A stretch of 64,000 nucleotides of DNA from Apteryx mantelli (taxonomy: Eukaryota > Chordata > Aves > Apterygiformes > Apterygidae), in the NCBI RefSeq assembly GCF_036417845.1, contig NC_089980.1, positions 63,362,501 through 63,426,500 on the forward strand, written 5' to 3'. The notes beneath the pieces were generated by a model, which saw nothing but the letters and a program-made list of their open reading frames with translations, was not told the DNA's origin and searched no databases. Position 1 is the first letter of the stretch. Each line of letters opens with the position of its first letter. The position numbers were made by a program, and so were the translations under genes. Shown here one piece after another: positions 37,227 through 50,110 of this stretch.

Positions 37227-39325
37227 AGAGCATATCTGTAATTACATTTGTACTTTGTCTCAACTTCACTGGTACTTTGAACAGGCCTGTAAACACCAAT
37301 GGGCTGCCAAGTAATGTAGAGTAATTGTCTAAAATCTTCTAGTGCCTGGCATGTCCCTGGGCTGAGGATGTGGGTAGGCATGTGTGGCTGTGGGGATTAT
37401 CTCCTGACTGAAAGAGTCTTGGTCCTGTTACAGTTGTGTAGATTTTGCAGTAGAACCTAGAACTGGGCCTCAAGTGTACTGATACACCTGACTAAATACC
37501 AATTAAAATAACCCTTTTTTAATCTCAAAGGTTTTTTTTCTTTTTCCAAGTAGAGTACTAGATCTCAGATTGTAACACTATATTGTAAGCTGTACATATA
37601 TGTATATTTACAGAAGTAAATGCTGTTGTGCTAATTTAAAATGTCTGTAGAACATGTTGCTTCTGACTGATGATCACATGCAACCTCATTTTTCTACTCA
37701 GATGCCAATACAATGTCTTAATCATTTACAAATACCATTGTGTAGTAGCAATAGTAGTTATACAAATGTGGTATGTACATAGCTATTCAGTTGAGCCAAT
37801 CTGTTTCAGGGAAGCTGAGGTGATTAATTAGATAATGTATATACTCAAAGCACTATAGTAACAGCACTACATGTGAGTGCATAGTCTGGTTTCCTCGCAT
37901 AATGACTCATAATGATACTGAACTGTAGTAATTGCCAAGAAATGCATGGATGGCTGTCTCATTGTTTATGCTAGTCTTATGTTTCTGTGTTACTATTTGC
38001 AACCCTATAATGTGCCTGATGAGGTACAGTACATACTCCCCTTGTCTCTAGCAAGGCCAATTTCACCTGAAGACTTTAATTTTGCCTATCACAGGAAGCA
38101 GGAAGAAAGGATATACTGTTAACCTACAATACACTAAATAAGATATCAGAGTACTGAATGGAGAACTATGGTGGAATTTTTTCTTCCCCTCTGGTAAAAT
38201 ACAATCACAAACATGTTCATCTATTCTTTATAATACCATTCTGTTTTTAAAAACCTGCGCACATTAAAATTGATCAGAATGAGCTTGCAGGTCTCAGCGA
38301 TCCCACTTACTTAGCAGGTTTTCAAAACTTAAAGTTGCTAACTCTATTCTGTGTCTAGTACCCTTTGTAAAATGAAGTAGGTAAATTTGGGATATGCATT
38401 AGACTTTCCTGTCCTTAACTTATACTTCAATAGAAAAACATGATCACTGTTCAAGAGAGTTAGCAATTTCAGGAAGGGGTTCAAATGATATGTGTGAAGA
38501 TTAACACTTTTTAATGGGCTGTGCAGTGAAGATGGAGAAAGCTTTCTGGCTACTGCCCTGGTACTGGCCTCCACAAACCAAACAGAAACAAATATAGTTG
38601 CAATTTCTCATCAGTATGATTTATGAGAAAAATGCAAGAGAAGATACCGAGAAGTCATCTTACTGCCTGTCCAGCACTGAAAACTCGCAGTGGTGATCCA
38701 CAGCTCGCCAAAGGAAATCTAAACAGCTCAGTAAATACTAGCAGCCAACCTATATACAGGAAACTGTCCTCTCCAAGGCAAGAGTAGCATCTACTTAGTA
38801 TGTGCTACTGTGTAGTAACAAGAAGCTTAAACTTCAGGTTTTTTGCCTGACTCTTCATGAATATGTGGAAAATGAAATGGCTTTCGTGTGTGCATTTAAT
38901 GTATGCCAGCAGCTTCTTCTAGTTTTGTTAAAGGTGTGTGGAAAACCTGATAACCAGTCTATGGAAAATACCAAGATAGGTAATCTTCTGCAATAAGTCT
39001 GGAAATTATGAGATGCATACTAGATTCTGGAATATATAATACGCTGTGGTGCAGCAATTTAGGGTTCTTTGTATTGAAGAGATCCAACACTGTTAAACAT
39101 GGACAAGTCAAAAAAGGAATCACAAAAGCAGTCAATATTCAAGCAATTATTGCCTCATTACATTGAGTTAGAGGCAACAAACTATTAGAATGTTATTTTT
39201 TTTCCCCCTAGGCATTTTTAACTAGCCTTCTTTGTAGGAAAGAATATATCAGCTTGTAATAAAAAACTTGTTCTGGTACAAAAAGCATGTAGTTGGGATC
39301 CTAGCTGAGCTGAGGGACTAAAATA

Positions 39326-39371
39326 CATGACAGAGAATAATTATGTGTCATGACAGAGAATAATTATGTGT
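39326..39371 (+). repeat. Perfect 23-bp tandem duplication
   Basis: Two identical adjacent copies of the unit beginning CATGACAGAGAATAATTATG lie at 39326-39348 and 39349-39371. Perfect identity suggests a recent slippage duplication that may vary between individuals. Confidence 0.95.
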
Positions 39372-41402
39372 ATGGCCTTTTAAAGGCTGCACTGTAAGAA
39401 AAAAAATAAATAGAATCACGCTCTTGAAGAAGAGAAGAGAGAAGCTGACAATTCATGTAAGCTTTTGAAAGAAACTGCCCTGAGACATTTGCAATTGTGT
39501 ATGCTTTCCACTAGTGTGATTGAAAGTATAAAAGAGGTATTCTGCTGTAAACAGGCTTTGACTACAATATGAAGAGGGTAATGTCTAATGTTCTTCAGAT
39601 ACATGTCACTTCTTGCTAGATTTCTGTAGCTTTCTAACTGGTGCTTCAGTGTTAACAGATATCTTTTCACTCCTGAATACATTTTGCATATTTTTAAACA
39701 TTGCCAAATACAGGAAACTCTAGAGCAAATGATAGCTTCCCTTCCGTGAGGCTAGAAAAAGATTTGGACATGCTGATCTCTGTCACAGTGGTTAATATTA
39801 GAGCAGAATATGCAGATGTGATCGTAAAACAGCTGCAGAAGGCACAGTGTCCTAATCACTAGATTATGACTTTTAGTGTTGCCTAAAGCTCTCGTAGATG
39901 AGAAGCAAGAAAGAGAGAAGCGATTTGAGGGATTCAAGCCTACAGTTACACCAGTGATGAAGGGGGAAAAGTTGTCTGAAAAGATTATGATCATTCTGCT
40001 CTAAGAGTCAATTAGAAGCTCCTTTGTCAAGAGGAAAACCTATTGCAAACAATAGTCAGTTCTCCAAGTTAATATCGTCTGATCTATTATTGGAAAATAG
40101 ATACCAGGCAAAATGATTCAATCTGCAAAAAAACAGTTGTTTCCAAAACAGAAGGATGCTAGAAAATAACAAGTAAATCTGAGACTCCATCCCTTAAATG
40201 AAAGGCTTCAGTTGTATTTAACACTTCTTTTTTTCCTATAAATGATTCAAACTTTTGTTCAGCGGCAGCAGATTATTTGCCTTGTAGCTGAGCGTGCTAG
40301 GCTCGGCCAATCCATCTGAGTTAATGCCCATCAGTACTGCGTGGTCCATAAACAGTTTGGGAAGCTACTGGAATGTGCTGATACACAGTTGGCTGTGATG
40401 TAACTCTGCCTCTGAGCAGGTTATTTCCTCTCTGTTCAGTGTCACATCTGTCATGTGTTATGCAACCAATAGCACCTGTCACTCAGCGACAGGATATTAG
40501 CCCAGGTGATCCATGTGGGTTCACAGTGGAGCAAGTATTGCCTTTTACCTTTGGAGGGAGAAGGGAAGTGCAGGTGAAAGAAATGAGTTACAAATGACTG
40601 GTTTTGAAATATCCTTTGTTCCTCAAATAGGCTATTTCAACTGAAGTAAGTTTCATCTTGTAAGGTCTTACTCAAGGAGTATGAATCAATGAAAAGATTA
40701 CTGCCTAGACTTAATCCACAAGTTGGTATTAACTAGCAACTGCCTTATATGAAGGCTGTAAGAAGAAACATACACTGGCTTCCTTCCCTGCTGCTTGTGA
40801 TATAAATCTGGATGCTATGCTGAAAATCCTGGGTTATTTCACCCTTTGTCCCCAAACTCAGTGATATGGATATACAGATGTTAGTGCTGAAACAAATGTA
40901 GGTGTGCAACTAGCTTGTTTCTGTAGAAATAAGTTATTTCTACTCAGATAACAGGATGCAAAACATTAGCATAGTGGAAATAAACGCTTGCAGTAGTATG
41001 CATAACGTGTCCTTACTGCTAAATTCTATTACTGCAAATGGCTTATTTTGTCAGGCGTTTTATATTACAGGAGTTCAGGACTCCTCTTTGTATGTGAGGC
41101 TATTGGAAAGGGTTTTTATGTGTATTTGAAGTTTTTGACTTTCAAAATGGAGCTCCTTTTCTGTCTAAAGTCAGATGTTTCATAGAGTTCTGTATGGCTG
41201 CAGTATTACTGCAACAGGATTGTCTGCATCCTTCTCATGCATCATAGGAAAGCTATTCATAGTGGTGATTAATACCAAGAAGTAGCATGCTAACATGAAG
41301 AGATGAATACTGAACATGTCCTCAGCTGACTATACTTGGTCGGTAGCTGGCTTCGAAGTTGTAATCCTTGCAGTCATAACCTAGCCTGTATTTTCTCTCT
41401 CT

Positions 41403-41420
41403 GTGTGTGTGTGTGTGTGT
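41403..41420 (+). repeat. (TG)n dinucleotide microsatellite
   Basis: A short uninterrupted TG run, preceded by CTCTCTC and followed by TATACACA. Confidence 0.9.
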
Positions 41421-41737
41421 ATACACAATGATGAATTGCATAAGGCACTTGATTTTTACAAGGACAGATTTATGTGGCTAAAAAACACAAACACAGAAGT
41501 ACATGTTCCAGTTCGAATATCTACAGTATTTTAGAAGTAAATCAAACTGACAGCTAGCCTATTAAAACACACAATCTCAGAATTAAGGTATTTATACTCT
41601 CCAGGCTGTTATTCCAGAATACAGAGTAGTTGGTGCCCTGAAATTGTAATGTGGGAGATACATCTTAAATAACCCTGTGCAAGCAGTTGAATATGTTTAG
41701 CTCTTACATTCCAATCACCAAACTTTTAACCTAAGGC

Positions 41738-42480
41738 TGAATCACGGAATCATAGAATAACTTAGACTGGAAGGGACCTCTGGAAATCACCTGGTCCAAC
41801 AACGCCCCTTCAAAGCACATCCTGTTAGATCAGGTTACTGAGGGCTATGTGCAGTTGAGTTTTGACTATGTCCAAAGATGCAGATTTCACAGCTTCTCTG
41901 GGCCTCTGTTCCAGTGTTTATAAAAGGTGTTTTTGTTTGTTTGTTTTCCCCAATTATTTGGTCAGAATTTTTCTTGTTCCTGCTTGGGTCCATTGCCTCT
42001 CATGCTGTCACTGTGCACCTCCAAGAAGAGTCTATACCCTCACATTAAGTAGTTGCAGACAGCAATAAGATCTCCCTTGAGCTTTCTGTTTTCCAGGCTG
42101 AACAATGCCAACTCTCAGACTTTCCCCACATTGCAGGTGCTCCAACCCCCTGACCAGTCTGGTGGCCTTCACTGGATGCACTCTAGTGTGTCCATGTCTC
42201 TCCTGCACTGGGGAGCCCCAGAGTGGACACCACACTCCAGATGCGGTCTCTCAAGTGTCAAGGAGAAGGGAGGGAATTACTTCTCTCGACCCGCTGGCTA
42301 CGCTTTTGCTAATGCAGCCCAGGATGCTGTTGGCCTTCTTTGCTGCAAGGGCGCATTGCTGGCTTATGTTCAACTTGGTGTCCACCAGCAGCAGCCCCAG
42401 GTCCTTTCCTACCAGGTTGTTTTCCAGTCAGTGGACCCCAGCTGCATGGGGCCCTATATTAGGAAGGGCATTGCCACTGA
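41738..42480 (-). mobile_element. CR1 retrotransposon fragment, moderately diverged
   Basis: GAATCACGGAATCATAGAAT followed by CTGGAAGGGACCTCTGGAAA marks the CR1 3' end in reverse complement. Downstream blocks include TTCCAGGCTGAACAATGCCA, CTGCACTGGGGAGCCCCAGA and TTGGCCTTCTTTGCTGCAAG, followed by ATGTTCAACTTGGTGTCCAC, covering the ORF2 tail and continuing further 5' than the copy at 36.5 kb. The coding frame is broken, with a thymine-rich insertion near 41925-41955, marking an inactive copy of intermediate age. Confidence 0.93.
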
Positions 42481-45400
42481 TTTTAAAGAATGAGTGCTGA
42501 GCCTATTCCTAGCAAATAGTGATGTCTTATGTATTAATGTTGCTGTTTTAATTACAAGCAGCACTATCAACATGTAAATAAATGTAATTAAACTTGCCTG
42601 ACTGATAACATCTAATAAAGGAGATCAACTTTTCTAAATACTGATCAGTTAAGCTGATTTTTTTCAGCTGCCTGGTTGCCCCTGCTTTTCCATTGCTGTT
42701 TGTTCATTTGTTTTGGTATATATTATCGATTTTGTCGCAGACACTGGGAATGCCCAGAAGTCCTTATCCTTTCTTGGGAAGATATAGTTCCCCTTTGCTT
42801 GAAACAGGAATTTGAAATGGGGGAAGATTGCTGTACTGGTATTGCATTTGAGCCTGTTTTTTTCTATATGAAAATTTAGCAAAATTTTGCCAAATTCTAA
42901 GTTTCTAAAAGCTGCAGTTTGCAAATGCCCAGCGTAAGTTTAACGTGTTCCTTGAGCAAAAGGTGTTGTCAGAAGGTTGAACTCTAAACATGTTCTGTTC
43001 CCTCACAGGTCCCGTGCTCTGGCCAAATATTGCAAATGCCAACCTACAGAACAACTGAACATGCTCTAGCATGAAGCTGAATAGGTCTCCTCTGCAATTT
43101 GTGCTTTGTGGCCTGATACAGTGCTGAAATACAGGTAGAAAGACATTCTCTTCCTGTTCTCCATTCTGTCCAGGCACTGTATGTAGATAAGAAAGAGCAT
43201 CTTACTTGAAAAGGTAAGGATAAGGTGGGAAGCAGGCTTGGGGATGCACTTTAGAAATAGAAAGGGACAGACTCAGGAAGAATGGAAGAGGTGGCTTATA
43301 AAAAAGTCACTGATTGTGCAGGGCTCTGAAGTCAGACTTGAAGAGAGAGCATCCATTTGTTAAGACAGAAGTGTGGTCACTTTACCTGTGGAGCCATTAC
43401 CCTGACTGCTACAGGTCCTCAATGCAGAGTTAAAAGACCCTAATCACCTTGAATGTAATTTTTGGTATGTGTATTCAAAAAATGTAGGCTTTTAGAGCTA
43501 AGCATTCAGAAGCTGGGAAATCCCAGGCTGAAGATTGTCAGTGCAACTTTAAATTCATCCCATTGTGCATATTTAGAATTGGATCCTATTGGATCACAGA
43601 GTTCCTGAGCGATGCTGTATGCATGATTGGAGCCGAACTTGTCACAAGTTGCTAGATTCACGTGTTCATTTGTTCATGTCCAGCTTCTTACTTTGGGATC
43701 TTACTCAGCAAAGTGCCTGAGGCTTGCAGCAGTGACTGAAGTCAGAGGGAGCTGACTTCTGAACTTAAGAAATACAAAGAACTATGCTGCAGGTGTCTTA
43801 AGTTGTCATCATAACTCATCAAGAGTAATAGTTTTATCCTCAATCATTCTTTCCTGAAATCCCTGTTTGTAAAATGGGCTGTTAGCACTGCCTTTCTCCA
43901 AAAGATTATTCAGAGTTTATGAAGCATTCCAAGGATATCATTGGAGAAAGCCCTGAACAAATGAACAGTAGTAACATAGTGAATGAGATATCTGGCCATA
44001 AACTGAATGATGAATATTAAATTTTACGTTGCACAACTTTTATTCAGCACATACAGACCATAGGCAGAGACTCAGTGGAAGTGATAGTACATAGGCCAGT
44101 GTTTAATTGCATCATCTTCCTGTTTGTACACAACATCACAGTGCAATCTGAGACTACACTTGACTGCTCCTTACTTTTCTTTTAACACTTGACCTTTTAA
44201 TCTTCATGCTGCATTAAAAAAAATGTTAGAGGTATTTTTACAGGGATGTTATAGAATTAGTATACACATTAACTTACTACAGCAATGGTATTTTCATTCT
44301 GTGATTTACTATGCATTTACTTCTCTATATCTGCTTATCTTTATTTTATCTAACACCTTAAAATAGTTGTGGATGAGGAAGACAAATCACAAGGTTACTC
44401 TTCTGGGGGTGGGGGAAAGGAAGTATAGATTTTTTCCTACAAAATTGAGGTTATTGTGCAGGAGTTCTCACTCAGTGTGGTTTTCTATTTAAATGTAAAC
44501 TTTCCCCACTCTTGTCCTAGAGCTCTTGCTTAAATATTGAACAAACAAAAATGATTTATTATGTTTGTACCAGATTCTCCATATAAGTTTCATACATACT
44601 CGAGAGCATCTCTGGATTAAAATTATTGGAAGTTTTAGATGCCTATATTCCCTGAAGTTTGGAACAACAAGATGCAGTACAGTACCTCTTAGATCTAAAC
44701 ATTCTTCACACATTTTTCCAGAGAAGTGGTGCACCACTTTTTTCAGGCACAAAAATAAAACATGATTATTGATGAGCCAGTTGTCAGACTGCTCTCCATG
44801 GAGATTTTTTTTAGAGAATCTGATGAAATTTATTAGGAATTGTAAGAACTGAGGTAACATAGGCCTGCACACACACTGCTTTGAAATGATTTAGTTCTAC
44901 ATGAATGGCATTTTGCTGCTGTGGATAGTCATTTTAAGGTTTGGTCATAATAAACACTGGTTGCTGTTTCCAAATGTAGATGCAAAACATAAAAAGAATA
45001 AACTGCTGAACACAACACATGGCATTTCCAGGGGAGGATCATAAGCTCTAAGGAAGCCAGTAAGGGTCAGGAATGCAGTCAGACTAGGAACTGTGCCAGG
45101 TTTTCAGAACCACATTTACATTTCAGGTGAAAGGCATCTGAGAAACAATTGGTGACCAGAAGAGATCTAAATAATCCTGAGATTGCTAGATGCCTCTTTG
45201 CCTGTTCCTTTTCTTCCATGCATTCTAGAAATGTCCCACTAACTATTCCATACATGAAGGGTAGATGTTCTTGCAGCAGTGCCTCTAGGTAAACTTCGCT
45301 GTGCAGCTTTAAAGTTAAGTAAACCTGTCTTCAGCGCTCCTCCCACATTTTTATTTCCTTTTTAGATGGGGATTTTTCATCTTGGTGTTTTTGCAGCATG

Positions 45401-47010
45401 AAGCAAAAAAATCTTGATTTTTATTAATGCTGAGAGAGGAGATGGAAAACCTTTCATTTTCTAACGCTTTCTCCGTATGATTGAGTTGCATCTATGTGGC
45501 TTATGGTTTAAAGTCAAAGAGATCTATTTTACGTGTATGGATTCCTACATGAATGTTCTTCTCTCAGGATATTAATGAACTTTCTTGGTTTGTATTGCTT
45601 GGAAAAGTGTTGGTTAAAGTTAAAATTCACTTTTTGCACAAGTATAAATGTGATCATAATCAGGACACTTCCTAAGACCAATATATAGCCTGTTTAACTA
45701 TGCCAGCCCAAGACACTGTGTCTGTGATGGAATCTTTTTTCTGTCTCTTCCACAACCTCTTTAATACATCCATCAATCCCATGAAACAGATCATAAATTT
45801 ACATTCTTAATTCACATTGGATCTAGGTCAATTATCCTGGGTATGTTCACATGGGATTTTCTTAACCTGGAGACCCTATGAATGGATGCATTCACAGTGG
45901 ATAACATGTTTGTAAAGGCTTGTGAGGATAGTTAATTCCTTGAAAAACAAAAATGAATCTTCCAGATACAGATATCTAGGGGATGTCATGCTTGATGTTG
46001 CTTCTTAATTTAGTTCTCTTTCTTAATAATTTAAATGATGTCATGGGATGTACAGCTTTTGTGATGGGAAATTTTCAGCTTCCTGCTTGCTGTAAACACT
46101 TAATACAAGATTCTTGCTGAAGCTTTCGGATTTCCCTTCTATAAAGATTTTAAGTCTAGAGTTTCAAGTAAACAGCATGCTTAAAGGAGATTTATGTTTC
46201 ATTACCATGTAACTGGTCTGTAGAGATTACTCATTTTGTTGCTGTTGTAGTGAAATCTGTAATCCAGTATGTCTGTGGCAAACGCAGAAAACAGATCTTA
46301 ATCTATAACAACTGTGGTACTTTATCCCTTCAGTGGGGTGTTTCCATGGTACAAAAATGAAGAAGGGTTGGTTAGTTGGTTTTACTTACAAAATGCTGCT
46401 ATTACTGTGTTATTTTGCTTGATGCCTAGTGCACTGTGATCAATGATAGTATCTGAGGACGCTAACTTGTTTGTTTTTCGAAAATACTTTCATATTGCTT
46501 TCCACGCCATTCCTTGAAACTTTTATTTCCAAACTATATTGGTAAATGTTATTCCTGTTCCTGAGAGACTTATACCCTTCCTCCAGGAAAAGCAAGCTTA
46601 GAATGAAAGGACCTGTAATTTGGGGTAGTTGATGTAATGAAGGGCTGGCTACACATACTGATAACTGAATGCTTCCTATCATTTGCTCACAAGTTTTGGG
46701 GTTTTTTTTCCTCCAAGTAAAAGACTGGAGTTTTTAGGGGTTGTAGATCGTCTTACTACTCTTTTGGATTTGTTTCCAGGATTGGTTGTCTTCTGTCTTG
46801 CATTTTTTAAGTTTCTAAGCTTTGTAGTTTCTAGAAGGGTACTCTAGCACCACAGTTTTGGATCGGAGATTCATTACTATATGAAATACCATGAACAAAT
46901 TTAAAATATGGTATTTTGGGTTTCTTTCATGTAGGATTAGCTGTGAACTTTCAGCCCCTGTAAACCAATGTTTTATTTACTTTTTTCCTCCTTTTCTTAT
47001 TTCTCTGTTT

Positions 47011-47018
47011 ACAGGCAG
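47011..47018 (+). promoter_or_regulatory. STX11: STX11 exon 2 splice acceptor (tandem AG)
   Basis: A long pyrimidine tract (46977-47010) ends in ACAGGCAG. Cleavage after 47014 leaves GCAGG before the ATG, and cleavage after 47018 leaves only one G. Both choices keep the same protein because the initiator codon lies at 47020. The site supports a spliced, non-coding 5' exon. Confidence 0.7.
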
Positions 47019-47019
47019 G

Positions 47020-47886
47020 ATGAAAGACCGGCTAAATGAGCTGCATGAATTTGCCAGGTTACATAATGAACAGTTTCCTGATAGTGAGGATTATGAAAAT
47101 TCACCCCATGATACTCTCCTCTATGAGACTGATTATGCCTTGGCAACTCTTCATAAAGACATACAGAGCATCCGGACAGAAAATAGCCATCTAAAAGAGG
47201 ATGTCAAGAGGCTTAGAAAACAAAACAACCGCTTCCTTACTTCCATGCGTCGTCTTAGTAGCATCAAACGAGATACTAATAGTATTGCCAGAGACATCAA
47301 GGCCCGTGGAGAAGGCATCCATAGGAAACTCCAAGTAATGAGAGATTTCAGCGAAGATGCAGTAACAAAATATGGTGTCACATCCGTCATTGCCAGGGTA
47401 GCAAAGAACCATTATGTTGACCTCATGCACGCCTTTCAGGAAGCCATGTTTGAGTACAATGCAACAGAGATGAACCAACGGGAGAACTGCAAGATTCGGA
47501 TTCAGCGGCAGCTAGAGATTATGGGCAAAGATGTTTCTGGCAAACAGATTGAGGAGATGATTGAGCAAGGCAAGTGGGATGTCTTCTCTGAGAATCTCCT
47601 GTCGGATGTTAAGGGGGCTCGCTCAGCCTTGAATGAAATAGAGACACGTCATAAAGAACTGGTGAAGTTAGAAAGTCGCATCAAGGAAGTTCACGAGCTC
47701 TTTCTGCAGGTGGCCCTGCTAGTGGAGGAACAGGCAGACACCTTTGACATCATTGAGCTAAATATGCAAAATGTTGAGGACTATGTTGGAGAAGCTAAAG
47801 AACAAGTGAAAAAAGCTTTAGAATACAGAAGAAAACACCCTCTCAGAACAATCCTCTGCTGCTGCTTATCGTGTTGCAGAAGGTGA
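47020..47886 (+). CDS. STX11: Syntaxin-11 (Qa-SNARE)
   Basis: This single coding exon encodes 288 residues, starting [20 protein letters not shown]. It is a full-length STX11; the human protein is 287 residues. The N-terminal half holds the helical Habc-type region, including the strongly conserved [20 protein letters not shown] (residues 71-90). The t-SNARE coiled coil spans about residues 210-266, with the zero-layer glutamine at Q238 in VEEQAD. Instead of a transmembrane helix, the protein ends in a cysteine cluster (C280-C282, C285, C286; [12 protein letters not shown]), the hallmark of STX11, which is anchored by lipidation. In mammals STX11 drives late fusion steps of lytic granule release in NK and cytotoxic T cells and of platelet secretion; its loss causes familial haemophagocytic lymphohistiocytosis type 4. 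The open frame extends 43 codons upstream, but these lie in the intron before the acceptor, so I chose the ATG at 47020 (A at -3), just after the splice site. Confidence 0.98.
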   Translation: MKDRLNELHEFARLHNEQFPDSEDYENSPHDTLLYETDYALATLHKDIQSIRTENSHLKEDVKRLRKQNNRFLTSMRRLSSIKRDTNSIARDIKARGEGIHRKLQVMRDFSEDAVTKYGVTSVIARVAKNHYVDLMHAFQEAMFEYNATEMNQRENCKIRIQRQLEIMGKDVSGKQIEEMIEQGKWDVFSENLLSDVKGARSALNEIETRHKELVKLESRIKEVHELFLQVALLVEEQADTFDIIELNMQNVEDYVGEAKEQVKKALEYRRKHPLRTILCCCLSCCRR

Positions 47887-50110
47887 TTATCCTGCTGAAG
47901 CTATCGCTGACCGACTTGAATGTCTTCAAAATCTTTCCAGCAATTTTTCTTTAATGGCAACCCCTAGAACTGTGAGGGGTTATTGCGTGGTGGTGTTTTG
48001 TTTGTTTGCCTTTTTCTTGAATGCGCTGAAGGTACTCCTGTTTATGGGCTACTAGAAATGTTGATAAAACTATTTTCTATTTGTTTTGAGATGTATTCTG
48101 TTAGTGTAACTAGAGGTGCAAGTATTTAGAAGACATCTGTGCAATGATACTTGTTTCAGATAGGCAATAAAGAAGAATGAATGATGGGCTGATAGCTTGG
48201 CCCAGGGAAAATAAGAAATTCTGTAGAAGTAACTTTATTCTTATTTGTCAAAGTGAAACTGCAGGCGGTGCAGACTTACTGCCTGTGGTGACACAATACA
48301 CCATAGAATCAGAAGTTTTGAATTTTAACTAGTTTGGAGCTTGCTTGATGCAAATACTGGAGCAGATTTTGCGCTGTTCATTTGACAAAATATTGGGCCT
48401 GTTAGTTTAGCAGAAGACACAGAACTAGTTTCAGTTTCAACTTGATTTTCATTTTTCACTGGCCTTAACAAGAGTAAACTGCATGTTAAATTATAAGTAC
48501 CTTTTGCTCTGTTTGTGTGTAAGCGATTGATTTTCTGCATTTTGAACCCCCACAACCTTGCTAGAAGCACTGCAAAATTGTGGCATCTCACTGACTCTTT
48601 TTTAAATTGAACCACTGTCCGATACTCTTAATTTCAAAACTGCCAAGCCTTTAAGCTCCTAATATATTTTTCTGCCAAGTAACACTTCAGCCAGTAGAAA
48701 GATGCATGCAGTGACCTTCTGTAGAAGCACCCATAAAAATACAACAGTTTAGAGTCTTTTGTGCTGGCACATAAATGTTTGTAGTTTAGTGGAAGGATTA
48801 CCCCATCAGTAGACTTTTATTTTTATAAGCATTGATTTAATATTTTTATATATTTTAAATAATGTGAAGGATTAAATTTATTATTATTGAATTTCACTGT
48901 TCTCCCATGTGCAAAAGAAAACAGACATGTTTCTTCAGTATACCTGAAGAAGAAAGACAACAACATTTTAATGTCATTTCAATTCTTTTTTTCAAGCTTA
49001 AAACAATCTCTCTTTTCCTCCAAGAAAGAGCCAAGGGGGCTCTGGCTACAGTAGGTTTGGAATGTAAGGAGGAAATAGAAAATATTTGCAACCCTAGAAA
49101 CCACTGAGCATTGTCAGTGAAGCATGTATTCATAAGTTCTTGGGAGTGATTTTAGGTCCTACTTCTGGAGGTTTTCCAACTATAGTATTTCTGCGTGGCT
49201 TCCTGATACACTGTGATCTATTGCTATCCTTTGAATTAATGCAGGACATTTTTTCAAAAGTTAGTGACTTTTATTTTAACTCTGATCCTATTTATACGTA
49301 TTTTAATAAATATATTTAAACATTTCAAATATTTTGTATTTGGGAGTTTTCATCGGGAAGTGTGCATAGCCATCTTCCCGCACCAATCACAATTAAACTT
49401 CTCCTTTTTGGTCTTTTGCACACTAATTTTATATGTTAAAAAAAAAAAAACACCAAACCCCACCATTTCTTATTATTTATATTAATGTAACAAAACAGTG
49501 AAATAATTTCAACTTCCAAGCTTTCATATCCTAGTGGGAAATGCTTCTTTGCCAGACAGGCCTTTTCACACCAATAGAAGCTAAATAGATATAGAACACT
49601 TTTCAGAAAGTGAAAGCCTCTTTAGTTGAAGCACCTGTCTGTGATAACATGGAAGAGTGAGAAACATTGATCTTCTAAACTAGAAGATATTTTGGTATTC
49701 AATGATGTCCTAATGACATCGGTATTACGCTTGCTTGAGGACCTCTCAAACAACTCAAAATCCATACCTGAAGTGGGATAAAGGAGGGTTTTGAGCTGGC
49801 ACCATTACTACTCCTGTGGTGTTACTCAAGAAGACAAAGTCATTTTACTCCATGGGTACTGCCATTCAAGTCAATGGAACTGTGCATTTGAAGAGAAACA
49901 TCCTACAACTCAGAGGGTCAGAATGTGGGCATAAATCAAAGAGGAATAAACTATGTATTTTATTTGGTCTGTATATTCTTGGCACTCACCAATGCTTTGA
50001 TAAAGATGTGTAAATCTTTTTTTGTTGTTGTTTGTTTCTTTTTTGCACATATGTATGTCTACAAATGCAATAAAATATTTAATAATAAAAACTGAAAATG
50101 CAATGTTGTA
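47887..50110 (+). other. STX11: STX11 3' UTR with alternative poly(A) signals (inferred)
   Basis: No coding exon follows the stop. Canonical AATAAA hexamers occur at 48166-48171, 49305-49310, 50069-50074 and 50084-50089. The last pair lies in a T-rich then GT-containing context, so the longest transcript would end near 50110. An AU-rich block with ATTTA elements at about 48820-48890 could affect mRNA stability. Which signals are used cannot be decided from sequence. Confidence 0.55.

Larger units (their letters stand above)
33062..47014 (+). other. STX11: STX11 intron 1 (inferred)
   Basis: A 14 kb interval runs from the donor GTGAGT at 33062 to the pyrimidine-rich acceptor ending ACAG at 47014 (a second AG lies at 47017-47018). 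It is AT-rich and carries CR1 copies at 35120-36420, 36539-37225 and 41738-42480, a (TG)n run near 41403-41420 and a 23-bp tandem duplication at 39326. No further exon was recognised within it. Confidence 0.6.

Noticed and set aside
44489-44872. 127-codon minus-strand frame in the STX11 intron
   Set aside because: No recognisable motif, AT-rich, no splice-site support; expected occasionally by chance in 64 kb.
46891-47019. 43-residue N-terminal extension of STX11
   Set aside because: It lies upstream of a strong splice acceptor in intronic sequence and has no counterpart in STX11; the conserved start is at 47020.
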